Position numbers and translations under genes: made by a program. A DNA stretch of 41,284 nt, taken from contig JAHBXX010000039.1 in assembly GCA_019636245.1 (NCBI GenBank), positions 1 through 41,284 on the forward strand, in the 5' to 3' direction. Source of the DNA: Planctomycetota bacterium (lineage in GTDB: Bacteria; Planctomycetota; UBA1135; UBA2386). This document shows positions 34,379 through 41,284 of this stretch, in pieces. Under the pieces are notes generated by a model. The model was not told the origin of the DNA. It saw only the letters and a list, made by a program, of their open reading frames with translations, and made no database searches. Within the stretch, counting starts at the first letter, position 1. Each line of letters opens with the position of its first letter.

Positions 34379-36577
34379 TCAGGTGGTCGCGCCCGGCTTC
34401 GCCGTCTGGCCGTCGAGCGCACGGCGCCGCAGGCCGTCCGCCGGCTGGAACCGGGGCCCGTGGCCGCGCGCGAGTTCGTCGAGCGTCGCCACCACGGCCG
34501 ACAGGCCGAGGGCCCGCGCGTAGCGGGTGATGCCGCCGGTGAACGGCGGGAAGCCGATGCCCATGACGAGCCCGAGGTCGAGGTCCGCCTCGTCGGCGAC
34601 GACGCCGTCGTCGAGGCAGCGGTAGGCCTCGTCGACCAGCGGATAGACGAGGCGCTGCACGATCTCGACCCGGCTGGCGGCGCGTGGCGGGGTACCGCGC
34701 TGGCGGCGCAGGTCGGCCAGCACCGCGCGGCCGGGGCCACGGCCCGAGCCGCCGCCACCGTAGAGACCGCCGCCGGTCTTGCGGCCGAGCGCCTTCGCCG
34801 CCGCCATCGCCGCGAACAGTTCGCACGGCACCATGCGGTCGGGGAAGGCCTGCTGCAGCACCTCGCTGACCTTGGCGGCGACGTCGAAGCCGACCTCGTC
34901 CAGCAGGCGGCACGGACCCATCGGCATGCCGAACTCGAGCATCGCCGCGTCGACGGCTTCGGGGTCGTTGCCCTCGAGCAGCAGCCGGGCGGCTTCGTTC
35001 AGGTAGGGCGCGAGGCAGCGGTTGACCAGGAAGCCCGGTGCGTCGGTGGTGACGACCGGGAACTTGCCGAGCCGCACCGCCAGCCGGCAGGCGGTGGCGA
35101 CGGTGGCGTCGCTGGTGGCGCGGCCGCGGATCACCTCGACCAGCGGCATCTTCTCCGGCGGGTTGAAGAAGTGCAGCCCGACGACGCGCTCCGGCTGCGG
35201 CACGTCGGCGGCCATCGCCGTCACCGGCAGCGAGCTGGTGTTCGTCGCCAGCACCGCGCCCGGCGGCAGGCCGCGGGCGATCGCCTCGCGCAGCAGCCGC
35301 TGCTTGAGGCCCAGGTCCTCGACCACGGCCTCGAGCCACAGGTCGGTGTGCCGGAGGGCCCCCCAGTCGGTCGACACCGCGAGGCGGTCCTGGACGGCCT
35401 GCGCTTCGTGCCGTTCCAGCCGGCGGCGCTGCACGCGCCGCGACAGGTCCTGCTGCAACCGCGCCTTGGCCCGGGCCAGCGCCGCGAGGTCGAGGTCGCA
35501 CAGCCGCACGCGCAGGCCCTTGTCGGCCAGCAGGCCGGCGATGCCAGCGCCCATGACGCCGCCGCCGACCACCAGCGCCCGCTCGAGGTCGCGGGTGCCG
35601 TCCTGCTTGCCGAGCCGCTTGCTGCGCTCGGTGAGGAAGAACAGGTGCACGAGGCCCTTGCTGACCGGCGTCACGATCGTCGCGCCGAGCGCCTTCGCCT
35701 CGGCGGCGAAGCCCTGGTCGGGCGGCAGCGTGAACGCCTCCACGCAGCACTGCAGCGCCGCGCGCGGCGCCGGGTAGAAGCGGGCCTGGCCGCGGCCGAG
35801 CGCGCGTTCGGCCTTGCGCACGACCAGGCGGCGCAGCGGCGACCGGCTCAGCCACCGGGCCGGGCCGCGCAGCCGGCGCGCCGGCGCCTTGCGGCCCTCG
35901 GCGATCCGCCGCTCGAGTTCGGCGCGCGCCGTCGAGAGCAGCTTCGCCGCCGGGACCAGCCGGTCGACGAGGCCGAGCTTGCGCGCCTGCCGGCCGCGCA
36001 GCAGCTTGCCGTTCAGGATCAGGTCGAGCGCCGCCGGCAGGCCGATCAGGCGCGGCAGGTTCTGGGTGCCGCCGAAGCCCGGCACGATGCCCAGCTTGAC
36101 CTCGGGCAGGCCGATCTGGGTGGACGGGTGCTCGCTGGCGAGCCGCAGGTCGCAGAACAGCGCCAGCTCGAAGCCGCCGCCGAGGCACGGCCCCTCGATC
36201 GCCGCGACGACGGGCACCGGGAGCTGCGCGAGGCGCTGCAGGATCGTGCGGCCGCGCACGGCGGCGGCCTCGCCGGCGGCGGGGTCGACGATGTCCTGGA
36301 TCAGCCGGATGTCGGCGCCGGCGCAGAACATGCCGGGGCCCGGCCCGGCGACGAGCAGGCCGCGCAGGCGGGGCGCGGCGGCGATCTCCTGCAGCGCGAG
36401 GTCGAGCGACTCGAGCCGTTCCCTGGTCAGCGTGACGATCGACCCGCCCGGGCCGCCGAGGCGCAGCTCGGCGATGCCGTCGGCGGCCAGCTGCCAGTGC
36501 ACGACGCCGGCGGCGCTCGCCGGGCCTTCGGGCGGGGACTTCGGTTCGTCGCGCATCGCCGGTCCGGTGGTGCTCAT
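34379..36577 (-). CDS. fadJ: Enoyl-CoA hydratase/3-hydroxyacyl-CoA dehydrogenase fusion (FadJ/FadB-like)
   Basis: A 732-residue bifunctional beta-oxidation enzyme. The N-terminal crotonase domain has FCAGADI, the oxyanion segment GPCLGGGFELAL (with the first catalytic Glu) and PEVKLGIVPGFGG (second Glu). The NAD-binding dehydrogenase domain begins VVGGGVMGAGIAG (near residue 318) and its C-terminal dimerisation part includes VGLHFFNPPEKMPLVEVI. It would hydrate enoyl-CoA and oxidise the hydroxyacyl-CoA in the cytoplasm. ATG 36577 overlaps the thiolase stop as ATGA; longer frames upstream are shadows. Length matches FadB/FadJ (about 715-730). Confidence 0.95.
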   Translation of the reverse strand: MSTTGPAMRDEPKSPPEGPASAAGVVHWQLAADGIAELRLGGPGGSIVTLTRERLESLDLALQEIAAAPRLRGLLVAGPGPGMFCAGADIRLIQDIVDPAAGEAAAVRGRTILQRLAQLPVPVVAAIEGPCLGGGFELALFCDLRLASEHPSTQIGLPEVKLGIVPGFGGTQNLPRLIGLPAALDLILNGKLLRGRQARKLGLVDRLVPAAKLLSTARAELERRIAEGRKAPARRLRGPARWLSRSPLRRLVVRKAERALGRGQARFYPAPRAALQCCVEAFTLPPDQGFAAEAKALGATIVTPVSKGLVHLFFLTERSKRLGKQDGTRDLERALVVGGGVMGAGIAGLLADKGLRVRLCDLDLAALARAKARLQQDLSRRVQRRRLERHEAQAVQDRLAVSTDWGALRHTDLWLEAVVEDLGLKQRLLREAIARGLPPGAVLATNTSSLPVTAMAADVPQPERVVGLHFFNPPEKMPLVEVIRGRATSDATVATACRLAVRLGKFPVVTTDAPGFLVNRCLAPYLNEAARLLLEGNDPEAVDAAMLEFGMPMGPCRLLDEVGFDVAAKVSEVLQQAFPDRMVPCELFAAMAAAKALGRKTGGGLYGGGGSGRGPGRAVLADLRRQRGTPPRAASRVEIVQRLVYPLVDEAYRCLDDGVVADEADLDLGLVMGIGFPPFTGGITRYARALGLSAVVATLDELARGHGPRFQPADGLRRRALDGQTAKPGATT

Positions 36578-37890
36578 GCCGCCTCCAGCACGACGGCCTG
36601 CCCCTGGCCGCCGCCGATGCACAGCGTGGCGAGGCCGTGGCGGCCGCCGCGGCGGCGCAGCTCGTGCGCCAGCGTCAGCAGCAGCCGCGCGCCCGTCGCC
36701 GCGATCGGATGGCCGAGGGCGATCGCGCCGCCGTTCGGGTTGAGCCGCTGGGGGTCGAGTTCGCCGAGCGCCGCGTCGAGTCCGACCTCGCGCCGGCAGT
36801 AGTCGTCGTCGGCGAACGCGCGCAGGCAGCCGAGCACCTGCGCGGCGAACGCCTCGTTGAGTTCGACGACGTCGAGGTCGGCGAGGCGGATGCCGGCGCG
36901 GGCGAGCGCGAGCGGCGTCGCGTGCACCGGTCCGAGCCCCATCGTCTCCGGCGCCAGCGCCGCGGTCGCGCTGCCGCGCACGGTCGCCAGCGGTTCGAGG
37001 CCGAGGCTCGCCGCCTTGGCGGCCGACGTGCAGAGCATGGCCACGGCGCCGTCGGTGATCTGGCAGCTGTTGCCCACCGTGACGTCGCCGTTCTGCCGGT
37101 CGAACACCGGCCGCAGCTTCGCCAGCGCCGGCAGCGTCTGCTCGCTGCGCACGCCGTCGTCGCCGGCGACGGCGGTGCGATGCTCGGGCGGCGGCACGAT
37201 CGGCGCCAGCTCGGCGGCGAACCTGCCGTCGCGCACGGCGGCGGCAGCACGCTGGTGGCTCTGCAGGGCGAACGCGTCCATCGCCGCGCGGTCGATGCCG
37301 AAGCGCTGGGCCACCCGTTCGGCGGTGTGGCCCATCATCAGGCCGGTCACCGGATCGGTCAGGCCCTCGACCACGGCGATGCGCGGCTGCAGATGGCGCG
37401 GGCGGAAGCCCGCCAGCGCCCGCAGGCGCTGCAGCGGCGTCTTCGCCTTGCCCAGCCGCGCGAACATCGCCGTCAGGGCCGGGCCCATCAGCAGCGGGAA
37501 GTTGCTCATCGACTCGGTGCCGCCGACGAGGAAGACCTCGCCTTCGCCGGCGCGCAGGCGCGCCTGGGCGGTCAGCACGGCCTCCATGCCGGAGGCGCAG
37601 TTGCGCATCACGGTCAGCGCCGGCGTCGATTGCGGCAGGCCGGCGCGCAGCGCCGCCACGCGGGCGACGTTGGCCTCGCGCGGGTCGGGCCCGGCGCAGC
37701 CGAGGATCACCTCGTCGACCGCGGCGGGATCGATCGGCGTGCGGTCGAGCAGTTCGCGCAGCACATGGGCGGCGAGGTCGGCGGCGGCGGCGCCCTGCAG
37801 CGCGCCGCCCGCCTTGCAGAACGGCGTGCGGACCCCGCCCACGATCACGAGGTCGCGCGCGGCGTCGCGCGTGCGCTTGGTGCTCTTCAT
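36574..37890 (-). CDS. fadI: Acetyl-CoA acyltransferase (thiolase, FadI-like)
   Basis: A 438-residue thiolase that releases acetyl-CoA at the end of each beta-oxidation cycle. The acylated cysteine is C98 in RNCASGMEA, the base histidine H394 is in GHPIAATGAR and the second cysteine C424 in CIGGGQGQ; NEAFAAQ is also present. Length and motif order suit the FadI/trifunctional-type thiolases that work with a FadJ-like partner, which is the next gene. The ATG overlaps the ligase stop as ATGA (37887-37890), so the three genes are translationally coupled. Confidence 0.95.
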   Translation of the reverse strand: MKSTKRTRDAARDLVIVGGVRTPFCKAGGALQGAAAADLAAHVLRELLDRTPIDPAAVDEVILGCAGPDPREANVARVAALRAGLPQSTPALTVMRNCASGMEAVLTAQARLRAGEGEVFLVGGTESMSNFPLLMGPALTAMFARLGKAKTPLQRLRALAGFRPRHLQPRIAVVEGLTDPVTGLMMGHTAERVAQRFGIDRAAMDAFALQSHQRAAAAVRDGRFAAELAPIVPPPEHRTAVAGDDGVRSEQTLPALAKLRPVFDRQNGDVTVGNSCQITDGAVAMLCTSAAKAASLGLEPLATVRGSATAALAPETMGLGPVHATPLALARAGIRLADLDVVELNEAFAAQVLGCLRAFADDDYCRREVGLDAALGELDPQRLNPNGGAIALGHPIAATGARLLLTLAHELRRRGGRHGLATLCIGGGQGQAVVLEAA

Positions 37891-39371
37891 GACTTGGGGC
37901 GCGCGTCGACGAAGCGCTTCTCCTTCATCTCGGTCTCCATGCCGATCTTGCGCAGCATCGCCTCGAGCCCGAGGAACTCGACGTGGTTGGGCGACACCTC
38001 GAGGCGGCTCTTGAACAGCTCGCGCAGGTTGCGTGTCGCCAGTTCGTGCGAGCAGCCGTCCTTGACCGCGACGTGCACGACGATCTCGTCGACCTCCAGC
38101 GGATCGTCGTCCTTCTTGCGCAGTTCGATCTGCCACTCCTCGATCTCGGGCATGCTGCCGAGCAGCAGCGCGCAGTCCTCGAGGTTGATCAGCGTGCCCT
38201 TGACCTTCAGCAGCTGCAGGTCGGCCAGGCTGGACTCGCGGGTCAGGTCGCTGCTGATGCGCGGCACGGTGCGGCCGCAGTGCGGGCACGGGTCGTAGCG
38301 CAGGCCGCCGCGCACCCGGTCGCCGGTGCGGTAGCGGAACACGGTGCTGGCGCGGGCGGCGAGCGGCGTGAACACCAGTTCGCCGTCCTCGCCCTCGGGC
38401 ACGACCTCGCCGGTCTTCGGGTCGACGACCTCGAAGATCGCGAGGTCGGGGTAGAGGTGGTAGCCGGTGTAGGCGTTGTCGGGCGTCGGGCACTCGGCCC
38501 AGGCCATGCGCGCCTCGGTGAAGCCGTAGGTGCCGAACACGCGCACGTCGTGCGCGCCGGTGGCGGCCAGCAGCGCGGTGATCTTCGCCTTCAGGCCGGG
38601 GGCGACGCGCTCGGCGCCGAGCACGACGCAGCGGATCGACGACAGGTCGAGTCCTTCCTGCGCGGCGCGGCGCAGCAGGTGGTAGACGTAGCCGGGCACG
38701 CCGATCAGGGCGTCGGCGCGCAGGCGCGTGATCGCGCGCAGGTCGCCGGTGCTGCCCATGACCTTGCCGCCGCCGGTCGACAGGGCCATCATGCCCGTGG
38801 CCTGGCCGGCGAAGAACACCTGCCAGAAGGCCAGGTGCGGCGCGTAGGGGAACACGTTGGCGACGCGGTACTCGGTGCTGAGCCCCATCACGTCGATCAG
38901 CCGCGCGCCGGTGCGGTGCAGGTTCTGGATGTCGTGCGGCGAGTAGAAGAACGGCACCGGCTCGGCCGAGCGGCCGGTCGTGAAGGTCATGAAGCAGGGA
39001 GCGAATTCCTGCCGCACGCGGGTCCGCACCGCCTCGACGCCCTGCGTCCACCTCTGCCACAGGAGCGGCAGCTTGCGCCGCAGCGGCCACGCGGCGCGGA
39101 TCTTCGCCGGGTCGGGCTGCAGCACGAACCGCTTGAAGCGCTGCGGCTCGCCGGCGGTCGGCAGCAGGTCCTGCTTGCTCGACAACGGCAGCCGCCGGAG
39201 GTCGTCGATGCTGCGCATCTGCTCGGGCCGCACGCCGGCGCGGTCGAACACCTCCCGGTAGTGCGGCGAGAACGGATACAGGTGCTCGCGCACGTAGCGC
39301 TGCAGCAACTGGCCCTGGAGCGCGCGCTGCTCGTCGCGCGGCATCCGCTGCAGTCGCTGCCAGGTGATCAT
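37887..39371 (-). CDS. PaaK-like acyl-CoA ligase (adenylate-forming)
   Basis: A 494-residue relative of phenylacetate-CoA ligase: N-terminal PHYREVFDRAG, the ATP loop region FTTGRSAEPVPF, GTYGFTEA (adenylate motif), YRTGDRV, and the CPHCGRTVPRI zinc-like element followed by the C-terminal lid. It would activate a fatty, aromatic or other carboxylic acid with ATP and CoA and feed the thiolase and FadJ-like enzymes. GTG 39389 is in frame, but ATG 39371 is chosen because GGAGGA lies nine bases upstream. It begins the operon and is divergent from the patatin-ferredoxin gene. Confidence 0.88.
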   Translation of the reverse strand: MITWQRLQRMPRDEQRALQGQLLQRYVREHLYPFSPHYREVFDRAGVRPEQMRSIDDLRRLPLSSKQDLLPTAGEPQRFKRFVLQPDPAKIRAAWPLRRKLPLLWQRWTQGVEAVRTRVRQEFAPCFMTFTTGRSAEPVPFFYSPHDIQNLHRTGARLIDVMGLSTEYRVANVFPYAPHLAFWQVFFAGQATGMMALSTGGGKVMGSTGDLRAITRLRADALIGVPGYVYHLLRRAAQEGLDLSSIRCVVLGAERVAPGLKAKITALLAATGAHDVRVFGTYGFTEARMAWAECPTPDNAYTGYHLYPDLAIFEVVDPKTGEVVPEGEDGELVFTPLAARASTVFRYRTGDRVRGGLRYDPCPHCGRTVPRISSDLTRESSLADLQLLKVKGTLINLEDCALLLGSMPEIEEWQIELRKKDDDPLEVDEIVVHVAVKDGCSHELATRNLRELFKSRLEVSPNHVEFLGLEAMLRKIGMETEMKEKRFVDARPKS

Positions 39372-39479
39372 GCGGTTCGGTCCTCCCACCTCTCCTAGTT
39401 TGTCGGCTGCCGCGAGTTGCGGTCTTCAGACAACCTCTCCCGGTGGTCGATCTAGAGACATGGGAGCCGCCCTCGGCCC
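39372..39479. promoter_or_regulatory. Divergent intergenic region between ligase and patatin-ferredoxin genes
   Basis: This 108-base gap must hold both promoters. It is less GC-rich than its surroundings and contains the Shine-Dalgarno GGAGGA of the ligase gene (minus strand). I see no convincing -35/-10 pair or operator. An ATG at 39460 is out of frame with the patatin. Confidence 0.4.
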
Positions 39480-40673
39480 GTGCCGCGGCGGTTCCGACCC
39501 ACCGTGAGACCTCCGCATCCGCACCAAGGCCTGGCCCAGGACGGCTCGTTCCCCGGCGCCGGCGCCGAGCGGCCGGCGAAGGAGCCCCTGGAGCGCTCGG
39601 TGCGGCCGCGCAAGACCGTGCTGGTGCTCGGCGGCGGCGGCATGCGCGGCTTCTGCCACATCGGCGTGGTGCGTGCCATCGAGCGCCTGGGCCTGCAGGT
39701 CGACGAGGTGGTCGGCACCAGCATGGGCGCGGTCATGGGCGCGTTGTTCGCCGCGGGGCACGACAGCCGCCGCATCGAGGAGGTCGCCGCCGAGATCTCG
39801 CTGAAGCAGTACTTCCGCCTGAACCTGCTGAAGTTCCTGGTGCGCGGCTACCGGCACGCCTCGGTCTACAAGGGGCGCACCTTCCACGAACTGCTGCGGC
39901 GCTGGCTGCCGTTCCGGTCGTTCGAGGAGTTGCAGCGGCCGTTCTTCTGCAACGCGCTGTCGCTGACCACCGGCGCCTCGCGCTTCTTCGGTCTGCCCGG
40001 CTCCGACGCGATGCCGGTCGCCGACGCCGTCTACGCCAGCGCCTGCCTGCCGACGATCTTCGAGCCGATGGCGATCGGCGACGACCACTTCGTCGACGGC
40101 GGCATGACCGAGACGCTGGCGCTTCGCATCGCCCGGGCCCGCGGCGCCGACCTGGTGATCGGGGTCGACCTGTCGCACCGCGACCTGCACGCGCAGACGC
40201 CGTACAAGGCGAGCCTGCCGCACATCCTGTTCCAGACCTACGAGGTCATGGGACAGGCGCTGAACGAGCACAACCTGCACCGCTACGCCGACGACCGCAC
40301 GGTGGTGGTCAAGCCGAAGGTGTCGCACCTCGGGCTGCTCGACATGCCCGACGTGCAGGAGATCGTGCGGCTCGGCGAGCGCGAGGCGCTCGAGGTGCTG
40401 ACGACCCATCCACTGACGCGCTACCTGTGCCGGCCGGAGGTCGTCGCCGAGGAGGACCGCATGGTGTCGCGGCCGCGCGACCACGTGCTGCTGCAGGTCG
40501 ACATGAACGCCTGCATCCACTGCGGCATCTGCGCGGCGACCTGCGCGACCCAGGGTTACGCGGCGGTGCCGATCGGCGACGTGGTGCGCAAGCTGCACAA
40601 CTACGAGTGCACGCGCGACATGGCCTGCGAGCGCAACTGCCCGACCGGGGCGATTCGTCTGCGCAACGTCTGA
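39480..40673 (+). CDS. Patatin-like phospholipase fused to a C-terminal dicluster ferredoxin domain
   Basis: A 397-residue fusion. Residues about 45-300 are a patatin lipase: GGGGMRG oxyanion loop (51-57), nucleophile Ser81 in GTSMG and Asp206 in DGG, so the Ser-Asp dyad is intact. Residues about 340-397 are a ferredoxin module: C345-x2-C348-x2-C351-x3-C355, then C377-x2-D380-x2-C383-x3-C387-P. The second motif has Asp where the middle Cys would be, as in some ferredoxins with labile [3Fe-4S]/[4Fe-4S] clusters. No signal peptide, so it probably acts in the cytoplasm or at the inner membrane. GTG 39480 is used; GTG 39600, after GGAG, would remove a disordered Pro-rich leader only. The gene is divergent from a beta-oxidation operon; release of fatty acids under redox control is inferred. 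Confidence 0.92.
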   Translation: MPRRFRPTVRPPHPHQGLAQDGSFPGAGAERPAKEPLERSVRPRKTVLVLGGGGMRGFCHIGVVRAIERLGLQVDEVVGTSMGAVMGALFAAGHDSRRIEEVAAEISLKQYFRLNLLKFLVRGYRHASVYKGRTFHELLRRWLPFRSFEELQRPFFCNALSLTTGASRFFGLPGSDAMPVADAVYASACLPTIFEPMAIGDDHFVDGGMTETLALRIARARGADLVIGVDLSHRDLHAQTPYKASLPHILFQTYEVMGQALNEHNLHRYADDRTVVVKPKVSHLGLLDMPDVQEIVRLGEREALEVLTTHPLTRYLCRPEVVAEEDRMVSRPRDHVLLQVDMNACIHCGICAATCATQGYAAVPIGDVVRKLHNYECTRDMACERNCPTGAIRLRNV

Positions 40674-40751
40674 ACGACGGTGCACCGCGCTCGTCGAGGG
40701 CCATGACCGGCAGGGAGGGGAGGCGGCGTCGTGCGGCCCGCCGCCTGGGTC

Positions 40752-40766
40752 GCCGCCGAGGGCGGC
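40752..40766 (+). terminator. Possible terminator after patatin-ferredoxin gene
   Basis: GCCGCC (40752-40757) pairs with GGCGGC (40761-40766) over a GAG loop, about 78 bases after the stop, followed by CCTT. Nearby, TCGTCGAGGGCC (40691-40702) recurs as TCGACGAGGGCC (40791-40802). The 291 bases between 40674 and 40964 hold no gene that I can support. Confidence 0.3.
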
Positions 40767-40964
40767 CCTTCAGCGGGGAGACTCAGGTCCTCGACGAGGG
40801 CCGAAAGGGCACGAGGGCAGAGGCTCGCCCCGACCCCTGGGTTTCGTTCCCTGGTCGGGACGCTGCCAGGGGGGTGGGCGCATGCCGATGCCATGGGTAC
40901 TCTCCGGGTTCTGGCTGCACCGGGGAAAGGTGTGGCGCTGGCCACTTCACGGAGACCTGCTCGC

Positions 40965-41246
40965 ATGGGTGCACGTCGAACGGAAGCCGCGTCGAACGCA
41001 GCTCTCTCTCTCGACGTGCTTGGCCCGGTGGCCCAGCGGGTGCATCCCGCTGCCGTGGTGCGGACGGCGCCTTGGGCGGTGACTCACCACGACGACATGT
41101 CGGCGCGCTACGTCGAGCTGGCGAGCACGGCGGTGAACGCGCGTACGCGGCAGTTCGACGTACCGTCGGAGCTGGTGGCGCCGCGCGGCTACTTGATCGA
41201 CAACGGCGGCGTGCCATCCACGGCGCTGTGGGTGAGGATCCAGTGA
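40965..41246 (+). pseudogene. Remnant of a galactose-oxidase-like protein (DUF1929 E-set domain)
   Basis: From about 40998 the reading LDVLGPVAQRV, then TAPWAVTHHDDMSARYVELAS and GGVPSTALWVRI, follows the C-terminal E-set domain (DUF1929) of galactose-oxidase-like secreted proteins. The Kelch/beta-propeller part that should precede it is missing, and the segment between LVAPRGY and the GVPS turn seems shortened (the usual PPGYYMLFVL run is damaged). The frame is open back to a GTG at 40731, but that leader is Arg/Ala-rich and unlike a signal peptide. A truncated gene or domain scar is likely; a small real gene is not excluded. Confidence 0.45.
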
Positions 41247-41284
41247 ACGCGTGGCGCGGCAGCGGCCTCGGCCTCGGTCTCGGC
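41243..41284 (+). CDS. Possible start of next gene (3' partial)
   Basis: A GTG at 41243-41245 overlaps the TGA of the preceding frame and opens a frame to the window edge, reading VNAWRGSGLGLGLG. It could be the beginning of a signal peptide or membrane segment. Only 14 codons are visible, so no assignment is possible. Confidence 0.25.
   Translation, partial: MNAWRGSGLGLGLG

Noticed and set aside
36574..39371. A phenylacetate degradation cluster because of the PaaK-like ligase.
   Set aside because: No paaABCDE, paaZ or paaG-type genes are present; the partners are FadI/FadJ-like enzymes of general beta-oxidation.
1..41284. Mobile element, prophage, CRISPR array or defence island.
   Set aside because: I saw no transposase, integrase, terminal inverted repeats, spaced direct repeats or restriction genes. 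The SNF2 helicase alone is not evidence of a defence system, since solo SWIM/SNF2 proteins are common housekeeping genes.

Overview
The window is a very GC-rich (by eye above 70% G+C), densely coding stretch of chromosome from a diderm bacterium, most likely a Planctomycetota member. The pointers are a Ser/Thr kinase fused to a formylglycine-generating-enzyme (FGE/SUMF1) fold, a secreted beta-helix protein opening with the GPGTDF-type start seen in planctomycete exported proteins, many small lipoproteins, a tripartite RND efflux system and the futalosine menaquinone route. The phylum is an inference; another high-GC diderm such as a myxobacterium is not excluded. I saw no rRNA, tRNA, CRISPR, insertion sequence or phage gene. 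Because GC3 is extreme, very long antisense open frames shadow nearly every real gene.

Layout. 1-9.0 kb: end of a membrane-anchored protein, a secreted M1-type metallopeptidase, the replication-restart helicase PriA, and a large transmembrane kinase whose extracytoplasmic part holds a duplicated helical module and an FGE-like domain. 9.0-13.2 kb: two small lipoproteins (one PEGA), then divergently a GHMP sugar-kinase-like protein that lacks the usual catalytic Asp, overlapping a membrane-anchored beta-sandwich protein, and a small unknown. 13.2-20.5 kb: a SWIM/SNF2 helicase, a TrmA/RlmD-type RNA m5U methyltransferase, a PH-like membrane protein, futalosine hydrolase and a secreted beta-helix protein. 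20.5-27.4 kb: a metal-efflux operon on the minus strand (Cys/His-rich exported protein, TolC-like lipoprotein, His-tailed adaptor, CzcA/CusA-type pump, small lipoprotein), largely coupled by ATGA overlaps. 27.5-29.6 kb: a methyltransferase, a lipoprotein and a free-standing B3/B4 domain protein. 29.6-34.1 kb (minus): an RdgC-like nucleoid/recombination protein split into two coupled genes, a parvulin-type isomerase, an alpha/beta hydrolase and a beta-rich lipoprotein. 34.4-39.4 kb (minus): a three-gene beta-oxidation operon (PaaK-like ligase, thiolase, FadJ-like fusion), joined by ATGA overlaps. Divergent from it, 39.5-40.7 kb, lies a patatin phospholipase fused to a dicluster ferredoxin domain. 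The end holds a remnant of a galactose-oxidase-like protein and the start of another gene.

The most unusual objects are the patatin-ferredoxin fusion with a CxxDxxC cluster motif, divergent from a fatty-acid oxidation operon; the GHMP kinase with Ala in place of the catalytic Asp; and the split RdgC. Lipid release by the patatin, activation by the ligase and oxidation by thiolase/FadJ would make a coherent pathway, with the iron-sulfur domain as a possible redox sensor or electron-transfer module; this link is inference from gene order.
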